The notes: generated from the sequence alone by a model not told the origin. DNA of 64,000 nt from Zeugodacus cucurbitae (GCF_028554725.1 NC_071668.1:43166501-43230500); one strand, 5' to 3'; positions 45,640 to 58,020 are shown, numbered from the stretch's first letter. Made by a program: numbers and translations.

Positions 45640-45830
45640 ACTTCCTGCTTAAACTGCTCTACTGTGTTGAAAGTGGATTTATAGAGCTTACGAGCAAGTT
45701 CTACCCGAAAAGTCGTTGTAACCTCTATAAAATGAAATTTCTCTACTATTGTTCCAGAAGCCCATCCCCACACCATGAGTGGACCTCCCCCAAGCTTTAC
45801 ACTAGCCCGAGACAAAACACTATTAGACAA
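45640..45830 (-). pseudogene. Tc1 transposase fragment within the nested Tc1 element
   Basis: The frame reads VKLGGGPLMVWGWASGTIVE then KFHFIEV. This matches the V-K-x-G-G-G-S-x-M-V-W-G block between the first and second catalytic Asp of Tc1 transposases. A following stretch (KLYKSTFNTVEQFKQEVEKQ) looks like it comes from a different part of the protein. The remainder was lost, possibly when the DINE-like copy arrived. Confidence 0.7.
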
Positions 45831-46070
45831 AAATTCAGTATTCTCTGGAATTTTTCGCCAATTATATTATTATATGAATTTTGTTGGTTTTGTTTTCTTT
45901 TTAATTTTAAAAATATTTTTCAATAAAATATCATAACTATTATAGATAGTCTTAAAGGTATTTAAATTATCTAAAATTCTGCATCAAAACTGTTTTTCAA
46001 AACAAAATTTTCACAATGAAGGGAAGAATCTTATACTCAATTATTCCAATTATACGTTTGAGCCACTGTA

Positions 46071-47288
46071 CATTTAAAAGCACAAAATGTAATCATGCTA
46101 TTTGCTTACATTCTATAACTTTAATGGAAAATATGTTTATATTTAGATTTGCTAACTGTAGTTCACTCTCCAATAGTAGGCACCTTGTCGTTGGTGCAGA
46201 GGCTTAACCCCACACATGCTCCACCAGGTGTTTGGGGGGTGTGTATTGTGACCAAAAGCTACCACATCATAATCCAGTATGTACCGTGCCATTTGGGAGG
46301 TTAATTCGGGTGTAGTATAACGGAGCTTTCCCAATACCGGATCGCCTTAGGAAGAACTGTGGCCTAATGGTTAGTTTGCTCAGAACGTTGTCTTTGCTTC
46401 AGTTTCTTACTATTACAAGATGTCACTTAATGTATAAGTATCAAAGGGTAAATTAAAATATTGACGAAACGTGAGGGAAAAAACATTAAAAAAAATTCAT
46501 TAAATTTCAGTTTTTTCGACATATTGGCTATAAGGACACAAAAAACATTGATGTTGGGGTTTACAGTCATCTAATAACTTAAAGAAGGACTTATTCTGAG
46601 AAGCATTGCCAAAGAAAGTTTACCAAAAAAGACAACATTAAAAAAGTTAGAGACCGAAGAAAAATTTGCCTTTCTCTTACAATGGGCTACTTTGATGAAA
46701 AACTTCAACAAAAATTCTTGTATGAAACCATGATTGTAACTCAAAAAAGTAATGATGCAGTTCGATTCGTAGGACCCGAAATAGGGGGAAACCGTCGAAT
46801 TGTCTTGTCTTTTTTTTTTGACTATCACAGTGTAATTATAATATAGAGTTTTCCATAGATTTCGAAAAGCAATCCACTAGTGGGAGAGTTAGGAGAACGA
46901 ATCGCCCATTTACTTGAATAGTGTCACAACTCAAAAAAGTCGATTTTCAGGAGAGCGATTTAAAGTTTTCAATTGGCTCTTATTTAGCAAATATAGAAAA
47001 ATGCCATAAGTTTATTGACGAATCTAGTGGCGTGTAATATATTAAATAAAATGCTGAGTATAAGTGGACTAAATAGAGTGTAGTAATGACTTGTCTTGAG
47101 CATAAACGTGACCCATTTTGAATTCTGTCGTTAGTTGTGAAAAATTGAAATCAATTTCGCCGTCATAAGTCAAACAATATTTCAACATTTCACTTTCAGA
47201 GAAAAATACAAATAGCTTTGAACCCAAAACAAATACTGGTGGATGAGAAATTTTACCACCTAGAAAAAAGTTGTATATTTATATTTGG
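46071..47288. other. Unassigned DNA
   Basis: No frame or repeat that I can assign. Confidence 0.35.
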
Positions 47289-47657
47289 CACATGAGTAGG
47301 GATGGCAAAAAAAATTTTTTAATCGATTAAATAATCAAATGATTAATTGAAAGATATAAAAAAATAATTGCAATTAATGTAAAAAAATCGGTTAATCGAT
47401 TAATTCCAATGTTTTCAAATAATACTAAATTGCATAAAGACCACCACCAGTTTCAGCGCCGAATCTTGTATTATAATTCTCTATCACAGAGTCCCAGACA
47501 TATCCAAAAAGAGAAAATGGCCTACATTTGAAGTTAAATAGCACAATGACATTAAATTTTTCAAAATATGCACAGCAATCTTAAAGTAAAAGAATTGCCT
47601 CTTGCTTGAAAGACTATGTTTTGCAACTTTGCGTAAAAATAAAACCCATAAAATATG

Positions 47658-48187
47658 TATGTATGTATGTGATTGGCGTTCGACCGTTTAGCCAGTTATA
47701 GCCGAATCGATGAGAGCGCGCCACTCCTCTCTTTCCTTCGCAGTTCGGCGCAAGTTGGAGATTCCAAGTGTAACCAGGTCGCTCTCCACCTGGTCCCTCC
47801 AACGGAGTGGAGGTCTTCCCCTTCCTCGACTTCCTCCGGCGGGTACTGCATCGAACACTTTCAGCGCTGGAGTGTTTTCGTCCATTCGGACAACATGACC
47901 TAGCCAGCGTTGCCGCTGTCTTTTTATTCGCTGAACTATGTCAATGTCGTCGTATAACTCGTATAGCTCATCGTTCCATCGTCTGCGGTATTCGCCGTTG
48001 CAAATGTTCTGAGGTCCGTAAATCTTGCGCAAAATTTTCCTCTCGAAAACTCCTAGTGTCGTCTCATCTGATGTTGACATCGTCCAAGCTTCTGCACCAT
48101 AAAGCAGGACGGGAATGATAAGCGACTTGTAGAGTTTGATTTTGGTTCGTCGAGAGAGGACTCTACTGTTCAATTGCCTACTCAGTC
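47658..48187 (-). mobile_element. RTE 5'-truncated insertion with (CATA)n tail
   Basis: On the minus strand it starts at GGACTGAGTAGGCAATTGAA (48187) and ends after the stop with a CATACATACATA tail. It inserted into hAT copy B. The tail differs from the (TA)n tails of the two other RTE copies. No target duplication is visible; a small target deletion is present instead. Confidence 0.85.
47688..48187 (-). CDS. RTE polyprotein C-terminal fragment, open
   Basis: The frame is open from the truncation point to the natural stop (IDSAITG). It covers RRTKIKLYKSLIIPVLLYGA, YRRRWNDELYELYDDIDIVQ and RWLGHVVRMDENTPALKVFD, then a Gly/Arg-rich linker. It has no start of its own and is not expected to be expressed. 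Differences from 49620-50126 (for example NSRVLSRR, MSTSD, LRRTAKEREEW) place it in a slightly different subfamily from the other RTE copies here. Confidence 0.85.
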
Positions 48188-48425
48188 CATATGCACAAAA
48201 ACAAAAACGGAAATAAAATTAAAATATCGTATTAAAAATTCATTTGTCTTAGCATAAAGGAAAATATATTCATTAAAGTCAAGAAAATTTAGAAGTCTGT
48301 TCAACCAAGTTTGAAGAAAAAGCAATTTCGATAAACGTTTTGTTGTCAAACGATTGCGTTTTTCGGTCGCAGTTACACCCGCTTTTGATATTTGAGTTGA
48401 TATTTAACGTAGTTATTGCTTATTT

Positions 48426-50126
48426 CAGACCGGAGCATTATCATGTAGGGACCGAGAAGGTAATCTGGTAACGGATGTCCAGAGCATACTGGGATTATGG
48501 AGGGAACACTTCTCCGACCTGCTCAATGGCAGTAAAAGTACAACACCAGGAGATGGCGAACCCGATTCCCCAATCGATGACGATGGAATAGATGTTCCAT
48601 TACCCGACCATGAAGAAATTCGAATAGCAATTACCCGCTTGAAGAACAACAAAGCGGCGGGGGCCGATGGATTACCGGCCGAGCTATTCAAATACGGCGG
48701 CGAAGAACTGATAAGGTGCATGCATCAGCTTCTTTGTAGAATATGGTCGGAAGAAAGCATGCCTGACGATTGGAATCTTAGTGTGCTCTGCCCAATCCAT
48801 AAGAAGGGAGACCCTACAATCTGCGCCAACTACCGTGGTATAAGTCTCCTCAATATCGCATATAAGGTTTTGTCGAGCGTATTGTGTGAAAGACTAAAGC
48901 CCACAGTCAACGAACTGATTGGACCTTATCAGTGTGGCTTTAGACCTGGAAAATCCACAATGGACCAGATATTCACCATGCGCCAAATCTTGGAAAAGAC
49001 CCGAGAGAGAAGAATCGATACTCACCATCTTTTTATCGATTTTAAAGCTGCCTTCGATAGCACGAAAAGGAGCTGCCTTTATGCCGCGATGTCTGAATTT
49101 GGTATCCCTGCAAAACTAATACGGCTATGTAAGCTGACGTTGAGCAACACCAAAAGCTCCTTTAGGATCGGGAAGGACCTCTCCGAGCTGTTCGATACCA
49201 AACGAGGCTTCAGACAGGGTGACTCACTATCGTGCGACTTCTTCAATCTATTGCTGGAAAAAATAATACGAGCTGCAGAACTAAATAGAGAGGGTACAAT
49301 CTTCTACAAGAGTGTACAGCTCCTGGCGTATGCCGATGATATTGATATCATCGGAAGCAACAACCGCGCCGTTTGTTCTGCGTTTTCCAGACTAGATAAA
49401 GAAGCGAAGCGTATGGGTCTGGTGGTGAATGAGAACAAGACGAAATATCTCCTGTCATCAAACAAACAGTCAGCGCACTCGCGTCTTGGCTCCCACGTCA
49501 ACGTTGACAGTCATAACTTTGAAGTTGTAGATAATTTCGTTTATCTGGGAACCAGCATTAACAACACCAACAATGTCAGCCTTGAAATCCAACGCAGAAT
49601 CACTCTTGCCAACAGGTGCTACTTTGGACTGAGTAGGCAATTGAAAAGTAAAGTCCTCTCTCGACGAACCAAAATCAAACTCTATAAGTCGCTCATTATT
49701 CCCGTCCTGATGTATGGCGCTGAAGCGTGGACGATGACAACATCCGATGAGACGACTCTTAGGGTTTTCGAGAGAAAGGTTTTGCGCAAGATTTATGGTC
49801 CTCTAAACATTGGCAACGGCGAATACCGCAGACGATGGAACGATGAGCTGTACGATTTATACGACGACATTGACATAGTTCAGCGAATAAAATGACAGCG
49901 GCTACGCTGGCTAGGTCATGTTGTACGGATGGAAGAAAACACTCCAGCTCTGAAAGTATTCGATGCAGTACCCGCTGGAGGAAGCCGCGGAAGAGGACGA
50001 CCTCCACTCCGGTGGAAAGACCAAGTGCAAAGTGATCTGGCTTCACTTGGTGTTTCCAGTTGGCGCCAAAAAGCAAAAAGGAGGAATGAGTGGCGCGCTC
50101 TGGTGGATTCGGCTATAATCGCTTAA
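48426..50126 (+). pseudogene. RTE reverse transcriptase and C-terminal region, one stop
   Basis: This is the best-preserved reverse transcriptase in the window. The frame is open from the truncation to a TGA at 49893-49895, where the other copies have an Arg codon (AGA). It then continues in the same frame to the natural stop at 50126. Motifs in order: NNKAAGADGLPAELFKYGG, YRGISLLNIAYKVL, GFRPGKSTMDQI, FIDFKAAFDST, GFRQGDSLSCDFFNLL, LAYADDIDIIG (Y-A-D-D at 49329-49340), then YLGTSINN and MYGAEAW. It holds the 16-residue SSFRIGKDLSELFDTK segment missing from the copy at 16757. One point change disables it. Confidence 0.93.
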
Positions 50127-50157
50127 AGCGGTTCCTACGCCAAATATATATATATAT
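48426..50157 (+). mobile_element. RTE 5'-truncated insertion with (TA)n tail
   Basis: The insertion is flanked by a direct repeat ATTGCTTATTT (48415-48425 and 50158-50168) that is single in hAT copy A (complement at 44970-44980). The target duplication is therefore confirmed by an empty site. It starts within the linker before the reverse transcriptase and ends in (TA)n. Confidence 0.93.
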
Positions 50158-50556
50158 ATTGCTTATTTTATTAAAAAATTTTCATACTTCGCTTTTAACT
50201 GGCGCCATTGCACTTCAAACAACTAAACGAAAAATGCGTTTGGCTTAACTATAAATGCAGTGTTACCAGACATTCATTTTTTGATATTAAACTACGTTGA
50301 CATATTAGAATTTAACTATGTTTACAACGTTTGCAGTCATTAATGACTGATGTGACCAATTTCGACCCTTGTAAGCTAACTTAGATGAACATAAAATGTA
50401 TTAAATTTGAAAATGCTGTTTGCGATTATTTTGCAATTACTCGAGTAATAGTCGAGTAATTAGAAAAGGTGTTTCGATGCAATTAAATCGTAAATTAAAT
50501 GAAAATAATCGATTAATTTAATCAAATGATTAATCGTTGCCATCCCTACACATGAG

Positions 50557-51166
50557 TAACACCGTCACTTTTCGGCTACTTTCTAATTTGTTTGGAGTGT
50601 CTTCTTCAACTGCTTGGACTATAGTAGCAGGTGTGACTAGTTGACTTATATCGATTTCTCACGACTACATACGATGACCAAACAGTACTGTCGCAGTTAC
50701 AACAAAACGAAAGTTTGAGGCAAGATGTGGTTTACCAGATGTACTCGGTTGCATAGTTTGAACTAATATATACTATATATAAAAGCTCTTAGAGAAAATA
50801 AAGAAAATTATTACTCCTACTTAGCTGTAGAAAATGCTTTTGGTTTATCAAAAACAAGGTTTTGAAGAATATTACATTTCACCGAACAAACAAATATTTG
50901 TTTTGTGGTGATTATAATTATTACTACTTGTGTTCTCCATAATATATGTATGTAACACCATAAGTTAATATAAATAAAAACATGAAATTTAACTAAAACA
51001 TAAATTCTTTTTATTCCAAGTTGCTTTATTAAGTTCAGTACATAAACTTCAGGAATTCATTATATTAAACCTATTAAAACGTATTACAAATCCTTTGAAA
51101 CTGCTACATACACATAAAAAGTATCAAAAAATCATTTATATTATATATTCACAAAATTAAATGACA
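50557..51166. other. Unassigned DNA
   Basis: Nothing recognised. Confidence 0.35.
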
Positions 51167-52308
51167 ACAAGTAAGGAAGGGCTAAGTTCGGGTGTAACCG
51201 AACATTTTATACTCTCGCAATTTATTTATTTACCATTATTTATATTATATAATACACAATTTGACCCACATATTCGTCATATATATTGTATAAAGTCCTT
51301 TGAAAGTTGGAAACCATAATATTAGGTTAAAAGCACCGACGACCTCATGTTTGATATATGGGGCCTTGAAAACCTATGGTCCGATTTCGGTGATTTTTAG
51401 AATGGGGCTGCCACACTATAAACGTAGTATTTGTGCAAAGTTCTGCATCGATATCTTCACTAGTGCTTACTTCATATATTGTAAAGTAAACGATTCAGAT
51501 CGTCTTCAAAGTTCTGGTATATAAGAAGTAGGCGTTGTTGTGAAGCGATTTGGCCTATTTTCACAACATATCTTTGGTTTGTAAGGAAACTATTACAAAA
51601 CTATTACGACCATTTCATTGAAATTGGTCGAGTAGTTTCGGAGATATGGTTTTTGACCCATAAGTGGGCAATGTCACACCTATTTTCCATTTTGTAAAAA
51701 TGAAATTTGGTGTTTCTGGCGTTTTTCGTTAGTGAGTTAACCCACTTTTAGTAATTTTCAACCTAACCTTTGTATGGGCGGCGAGCGTGGTTATTATCCG
51801 ATTTCTTTCATTTTTGGACTGTATTAAGAAATGGCTAAAAGAAATAACTGCAGAAAGTTTGGTTTATATAGCTTTACGAGATATATACAAAAAACATATT
51901 TGATGGTGGGGCCACGCTCACTTCTCCAAAAAAAAATTACATCCTACTATGCCCCTTCATAGTGCGATCCTTCGAACCTAATTTTATTTCCATAGCTTTA
52001 TTTATGGCTTAGTTATGGCACTTTATGTGTTTTCGGTTTTCGCCATCTTCGAAAGCAATCTTCCTATGGTGCCAAGAAATAAGTGTGCCAAGTTTCATCA
52101 AGATATCTTAATTTTTACTCAAGTTACAGCTTGCACAGACGGACGGACGGACGGACGGACAGACATTCGGATTTGAACTCCACTCTTCACCCTGATCACT
52201 TTGGTATATATAACCCTATATCTAACTCGTTACTCATTGGGTGTTACAAACAACCGTTATGTGAACAAAACTATAATACTCTCCAGCAACTTTGTTGCGA
52301 GAGTATAA
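51167..52308 (+). mobile_element. DINE-like repeat, copy 8 (near complete)
   Basis: Both ends are intact: ACAAGTAAGGAAGGGCTAAG with the GTTCGGGTGTAACCGAAC hairpin at the start, and CAGCAACTTTGTTGCGAGAG then TATAA at the end. The microsatellite GGACGGACGGACGG lies at 52138-52163 and is longer than in other copies. A few internal deletions occur, for example near 51700 and 52045. Confidence 0.92.
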
Positions 52309-52388
52309 AAACCTATTACCAATTTTACTTACAAGGATCTTTTCAAAATCTATAGTTTTGCACAGGCACGATTTACCGATGTGTGCGG

Positions 52389-52610
52389 GCCCACAATATC
52401 GTGCGTGAAATACAAAAAGCGTCCAATTACAACGCGCGTTATGCGTTGATGCGGGAGTCTACAATAAAATAATTACTCTGTGTGAAATGGTCTTGTTTTG
52501 ACATTTTTAATGGCTTTTATTCCACAAAATGCTTCTGTTTTAAACTTTCAAAATTAAAATATCATTTTTCACTACAGAAATGTCATATTTTCTCGCACGA
52601 TACTGCGGGC
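52389..52610. mobile_element. Candidate 222-bp inverted-repeat element
   Basis: The left arm GCCCACAATATCGTGCGTGA and the complement of the right arm (GCCCGCAGTATCGTGCGAGA) match at 16 or more of 20 positions. The interior is AT-rich and non-coding. No clear target duplication. It could be a MITE or a decayed foldback sequence. Confidence 0.45.
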
Positions 52611-55496
52611 AAAATCAAACGAGTTTGATTATATTAATATATATAGCAGCCCTCGTACATATGCCTACATTATATTATATGTATGATGGAAAGACTGTGG
52701 TATCTAAAATTTTGATTAGGTTATTTATGTTCTGCGAACAATTAAATTAGCCACAATTGTTAAATGATAATTACCTCAAAATTATATCCACGATTTTTAT
52801 TTCCACGCTTCTTCGTCGTTGGGTGAGTTATTAAGAGTAAGTTGTCAATTAGCGAAAAGGACCACTCACAGGAATGCGTCATTAAATGCTTTGTTGAGCT
52901 CATTTCCACCGGGAACAGTCACCATGGACAAATGAAGTAGCATTAAGTGAGAAGATGTAAACAAAAAGCTTAACGGCCTACCGCAACCAAACTGACGCTC
53001 GTAACTTGTCTCTACGCCGAGGTGCAAAGTCATTGTTGAACTGTGCCATAGAAATGCAGAGGGCGAAGCGCACGCAAGACACATTAGCAATTTACAAATT
53101 GAAATGACAAAAGTTTGACACAACAATAAAAATCATTATTATGTTAATTGGCCGCAAAAGCAAAATACTGAAGGAGACATAACACTCCCCATTATTATAA
53201 TGCTACTATGAAAATATTTTCCTTTAAAAAAGACCACTTAGTGTGGAACAGGTAAGAGGACAAGTCAGCAAGCAAGTAAACGGTTTGAAGATATTTTCAA
53301 ATGTGCTTTTGTTGTTCCCGAAAACAAATGCAAGTATTTTTCTTCAGAAATTTTATCATTTTATCACCTCAAGCCGGTTGTGAAGCAATAACAGAATGGA
53401 ACAGTGGCAGATTTTAATCACTGCAGCTCGTTAACGTAAAAAGTGTGCGCGCAAAATAAAACAAAAATTCAAAGAGTTTTCATTTTGGTTATATCATGCT
53501 GCTGCACCCTTAGGTAGGCTATATTTTTCCCCTATTAAAGTTAACATGCTTGTGGGAGGCAGATGTTAGCGACTAAAGCAAAAGTTGACTCTCGCGGCAT
53601 AACACCAAAAAGGTCAACTGCAAACCTTAAAAAAATATTCATACAAGACATTAGTTTATGTAAATTGATGGCAAATGAGCTGGAATGAAAAAATATGTAG
53701 ATTATGTGCAAGAAGTTGTTACGATTGAGGCCTACGGCTGCAAATACTTTCTTGTATACCAACATCCAGCGCCGCAACATTAGCTGGTCCTCACACTCAG
53801 CCACAAAGCCAGCTATCGCCTCTAAAATACTGTGGTAACTTTTTACCTTTTTACCAAGACTAACGCAGTTTCTTCAGGCAAAAACGCGTCAAAGTAATTA
53901 AACAAAAGTAATTAAGATTAGTACCGCACAACCTTCAAGTCATCAGTGGCAGCAACAACAGTTGGAATATACTACTATCATCATCAACAGCCTTACATCC
54001 AACGTCACTAATGGTGGCTACGTTGGTGGTTGGTTGCGTGGATGCTCAACTCGTTAGTCTACATACAAGACATACTCTTGTGTTCATCATCATCACCATC
54101 ACTCCCATATCATTCAGCTATGTTTTGAAATATTATTGGTATGCAAGAAGATTGAACTTTATTATTTTTTAAATATATTTACAATTCATGCACATTTTTT
54201 GCAAATGCGCAAATTTTGTTGGTACTAAAGAGAAAATAATATCCAGACCAAAGATACCAACTCGAGCAGTTTTCGACTGATCATTTCAATGGGCATTTCA
54301 ATTAATAGCACTCTTCCACTAACCTAGTTTTCATAATGGCAAAAGTTTTCGCTTCATTGACATTTGTTACTCGTGCAGAATTTAGAGAAGAGTATAAATT
54401 AAACATGTATTTATTTCAACCTTGGTTCTGTTCCTTAAGTTGTTGTATTATTTCAAGGCAAGCTGAATTATAATTTTCAACTCAATAATTTTCCATAAAT
54501 ATTTACATAGTATGCATATATACACACTGCAAAATGGGTTAATTGAGATCTTTTTAGAATAGAATCTCCCATATCTATCAATTAACCATAAGACCAGTTA
54601 ATAACACCTTCTATAGCCGCAGAAGTAATTATCGTTTTGTAAGCCATGATCATGTTAAACGTACATACTACCTTTGCATAGAAACAAGAAACAGTCTCGC
54701 CTCCGAATGAGATAGTTCTGCGCTAGTTTTAAACCAGCTGGATTTTGTGCACGTTACATGCGTGTAGGTATGGTGTGTGGCTTCATGCACACCCTTCGAT
54801 TAGTCTCAACTTTTAGTTAATCGTACATGGACTTGTGAGAATAAACTTTTACGTTTACTTTTACTTTTACTTTACCACACTTATCTAGAGTCTCACGTTC
54901 GTCAATAAATCTCTTCACATTCATTATTTGCACATTTGTGTTACGTTCTGCGTACAAATGTATGCACTCATATGATTGTACGTACACTGACACAATCAAA
55001 TCACTTTATTAACTAAGTCTTCTAATTTAACGCGTATGTATATTATTTAATAAAATAATATTTTTTAAGAAAATTGCAATAAGAATTTGTGGGAGTTTTT
55101 AACTTTAAATTAATATTGAACAAGACCAAATTCGTTTGGATAATTAAAATAATAATATTTAATCGAAGCGAAAAATTTACAAACAAATATTTTGTTATAT
55201 ATGTTTTATGTTAATTAGACATTTCCTTTCACTTATTTCGATTCAATTTCTTGTAAGAGAAATTTAAAGATTAAGACTCAGAGCAAATTATAGAAGCTTT
55301 CATTAATTATGACACTAATTCAAAATTAGTTCGAATAAAAGATCGGATACCATATTTGATAAACTTGTTGTTGCTTTTCTATGTCGTTTTATTTCTCAGA
55401 AATCTATAAACAAATAGGAATATGAATGACATTACATGAACATGAATCTTTATCTCCAAAGCGCACAGCTTCATTTGTACAAATATATGTTAATAA
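52611..55496. other. Unassigned DNA
   Basis: Parts (52860-53100, 53730-54120) are less AT-rich, with CATCATCATCACC simple sequence near 54085. Frames such as minus 52866-53126 and minus 53541-53804 have no recognisable domain. It may be single-copy intergenic or intronic sequence. Confidence 0.35.
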
Positions 55497-56685
55497 ACAA
55501 GTAAGGAAGGGCTAAGTTCGGGTGTAACCGAACATTTTATACTCTCGCAATTTATTTATTTAATTATACGAGTATAACAGACAATTTGACCCACATATTC
55601 GTTATATATATTGTATAAAGTCCATTGAAAGTTGGAAACCATAATATTAGGTTAGAAGCACCGAGGTCCTCGTGTTCGATATTTATTGGGCCTTATTATT
55701 TTTATATTGGGCCTTAAAAACCTAAAATCCGATTTCGGCGATTTTTAGAATAGGGCTGCCACACTATTAACATAGTATTTTGCAAAGTTCTGCACCGATA
55801 TCTTCACTAGTACTTACTTTATATATTGTAAAGTAAACGATTCAGATTGTCTTCAAAGTTCTGGTATATAGGAAGTAGGCGTGGTTGTGAAGCGATTTGG
55901 CCTATTTTCACAACATATCATTGGGAAGCAAGGAAACTATTACAAACCAAGTTTCATTGAAATCGGTCGAGTAGTTCCTGAGATATGGTTTGTAAAAAAA
56001 TCTGAGTGCAGCTTTTATCTGCCATTTCTTATGTGAAATTTAGTGTTTCTGACATTTTTCGTTAGTGAGTTAACCCACTTTTAGTAATTTTCAACCTCAC
56101 TTTTGTATGGGAGGTGGGCGTGGTTATGATCCGATTTCTTTCATTTTTGAACTGTATTAGGAAGTGGCTAAAAAAAACTACTGCAGAAAGTAGTGGTTTA
56201 TATAGCTCTATTGGTTTGCGAGATATTTACAAAAAACTTAGTAGGGGGCGGTGCCACGCCCACTTCCCCAAAAAAAATTCATCCAAATATGCCCCTTCAT
56301 AGTGCGATCCTTCACACCAAATTTTATTTCTATAGCTTTATTTATGGCTTAGTTATGGCACTTTATGTGTTTTCGGTTTTCACCATTTTGTGGGCGTGGC
56401 AGTGGTCCGATTTTGCTCATTTTCGAAAGCAACCTTCCTATGGTGCCAAGAAATAAGTGTGCCAAGTTTCATCAAGATATCTTAATTTTTACTCAAGTTA
56501 CTGCTTGCACAGACGGACGGACGGACAGACAGACAGACATTCGGATTTGAACTCCACTCTTCACCCTGATCACTTTGGTATATATAACCCTATATCTAAC
56601 TCGTTTAGTTTTGGGTGTTACAAACAACCGTTATGTGAACAAAACTATAATACTCTCTTTAGCAACATTTGTTGCGAGAGTATAA
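55497..56685 (+). mobile_element. DINE-like repeat, copy 9 (near complete)
   Basis: Both ends are present (ACAAGTAAGGAAGGGCTAAG with the 18-base hairpin; AGCAACATTTGTTGCGAGAG then TATAA). The microsatellite GGACGGACGGACAGACAGAC lies at about 56515-56539. A short duplication of TTATTGGGCCTTA occurs near 55684-55715. The 3' end of this copy is identical to the solo hairpin at 10767. Confidence 0.92.
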
Positions 56686-57752
56686 TGATAATAATTTTAA
56701 ATAATTATTTACTTACTGGACGTAGGAAAAATGTTATAAAAAACAAAACGTCAAAAGGCACTTAAATGAATCCCGCTTAAGGGGTAGTCAAAGACACGAA
56801 AAAATTAAAATTTTCAGTAATTTTTTTTGCTATCAAATCATGTTATTTTATAAAAGTAATAACATGACATTATTACACAGCAATTTGACATGAAGTTACG
56901 AAAATTTGAAAAAAAAAATTAATTTCCAAATTTATAGCTGTTTGTGTTGAGTTCCAGTTCCAAAAAAGGTCCTTGCGGTGAAAATCATAAGTCCTTGTAG
57001 ATTCATCTAAACTCAATCGGATAAGAAACATTAATTTTATAAACAGATAATCCTGGGTCGGATCGAAGTTTTTTCTTTTTTTCAAAAATTAGCAAAATGC
57101 CGGCCTCAGGAAATTTTTTTCTAGATTTTCGGGAAAAATCAACACTTAATTGGTATTAAAAAATCGAAATTTTTGAAAAGCAAAAAAAGCTTCGATACGG
57201 CCCAGGATAATTACGTATTCTAAAAGCTATAGAAATTTCATTAAAATCTACTGAGCGGTTTTCGAGTTACAGTTGTTACCAGTTAAAAAAGAATACTTTT
57301 CGGCAGGAGTCTCATTTACTACTCCGTAGCAGCAAAATTTCTAGAATTATTGCTATGCTATCGCTACCGCTCTCACTTTCCCGGGAGCCACAGCATAGCC
57401 TTAGCACAACAATGTTAAAGTATGTGCTCTACTCTACTCCTTAACTTACTTAAATTCTGCGCTATGCTCTGGCGTAGCGGTAGTAAAAAATTGGGAGCGG
57501 TAGCACAGCAGAGCTAACGAAAATTTTCATGTGCTGTTTTCATTTTTGTTGTTTTTTTTTTTCTTTTTTGCTATTTTCATAATATTTGAATTAACTGAAT
57601 AATTCAAACAAAAAAATGTTATGGCACTTGTTGCGTCAAGTGACTTTATAAATCTAAAATCAAATATTTTAAGAAATATTTTAATAAAGTGAATTAAAAT
57701 TGAATAATTGAATATACATATTATAATTTTTTTTTATTATGTAAAATATTTA
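56686..57752. other. Unassigned DNA with a foldback
   Basis: Contains the inverted repeat listed at 57047. A second, weaker inverted similarity links TGCTATGCTATCGCTACCGC near 57350 with the complement of the GCGGTAGCACAGCAGAG block near 57498. No coding sequence. Confidence 0.35.
57047..57211. repeat. Foldback: two inverted arms of about 30 bp
   Basis: ATAATCCTGGGTCGGATCGA followed by AG.TTTTTT at 57047-57075 is mirrored by AAAAAAGCTTCGATACGGCC and CAGGATAAT at 57183-57211. The spacer is about 105 bases of AT-rich sequence. Confidence 0.7.
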
Positions 57753-57893
57753 TGCCCTGTTTCACAGTTCGTACTTAAGTTGTGCCCAAATAAAATTTTA
57801 GCTAAGCATTGTTGTTGACTGAGTAGTCATTTGTGTTTCACAGTCGATGCTTATTTTCTATAAAATTCTATTATGATATATGGCAGCACAATG

Positions 57894-58020
57894 AAAAACA
57901 TTTGTTTACAAATACCATCTGACAAATTGAAATTTTTGTTGATGAAAAATAACTTTGGGACGAATAAATTTAGAATCTGGGATATGGATGGAAACAATAA
58001 AAGGACACCGAATTTCACCG
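57894..58020 (+). pseudogene. Harbinger Myb/SANT-like protein N terminus
   Basis: The frame starts MKNICLQIPSDKLKFLLM and reads NKFRIWDMDGNNKRTPNFT before the Jockey junction. It is the same protein as at 10547, with the RTPNFT start of a Myb/SANT-like domain. It is cut off at 58018 by the insertion. Confidence 0.6.

Larger units (their letters stand above)
43231..46068 (-). mobile_element. Tc1-like transposon containing a nested DINE and hAT
   Basis: Ends are perfect inverted repeats of 24 bp starting CAGTGGCTCAAACGTATAAT, flanked by TA (43229-43230, 46069-46070). A second inverted block, GTTTTGATGCAGAATT, lies about 85-100 bases inside each end. Only about 600 bp of the element itself remains: 43231-43394 and roughly 45626-46068. 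The rest is a DINE-like copy with a hAT element inside it. A transposase remnant lies at 45640-45790 on the minus strand. Confidence 0.85.
47297..50548 (-). mobile_element. hAT-type element copy B with two RTE insertions
   Basis: Ends TAGGGATGGC and GCCATCCCTA are flanked by an exact 8-base duplication, CACATGAG (47289-47296, 50549-50556). Apart from two RTE insertions (47658-48187 and 48426-50157) it is colinear with copy A read in reverse. About 40 bases of hAT sequence present in copy A (around 45195-45240) are missing at the first RTE insertion. Confidence 0.92.

Noticed and set aside
48639..50126. A host gene resembling craniofacial development protein 2 or an endonuclease-reverse transcriptase gene
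   Set aside because: Such names in insect annotations usually come from RTE elements. Here truncation, target duplication and a microsatellite tail show a retrotransposon.
53541..53804. Minus-strand frame as a small gene
   Set aside because: No recognisable motif, no supporting context and a length common by chance.
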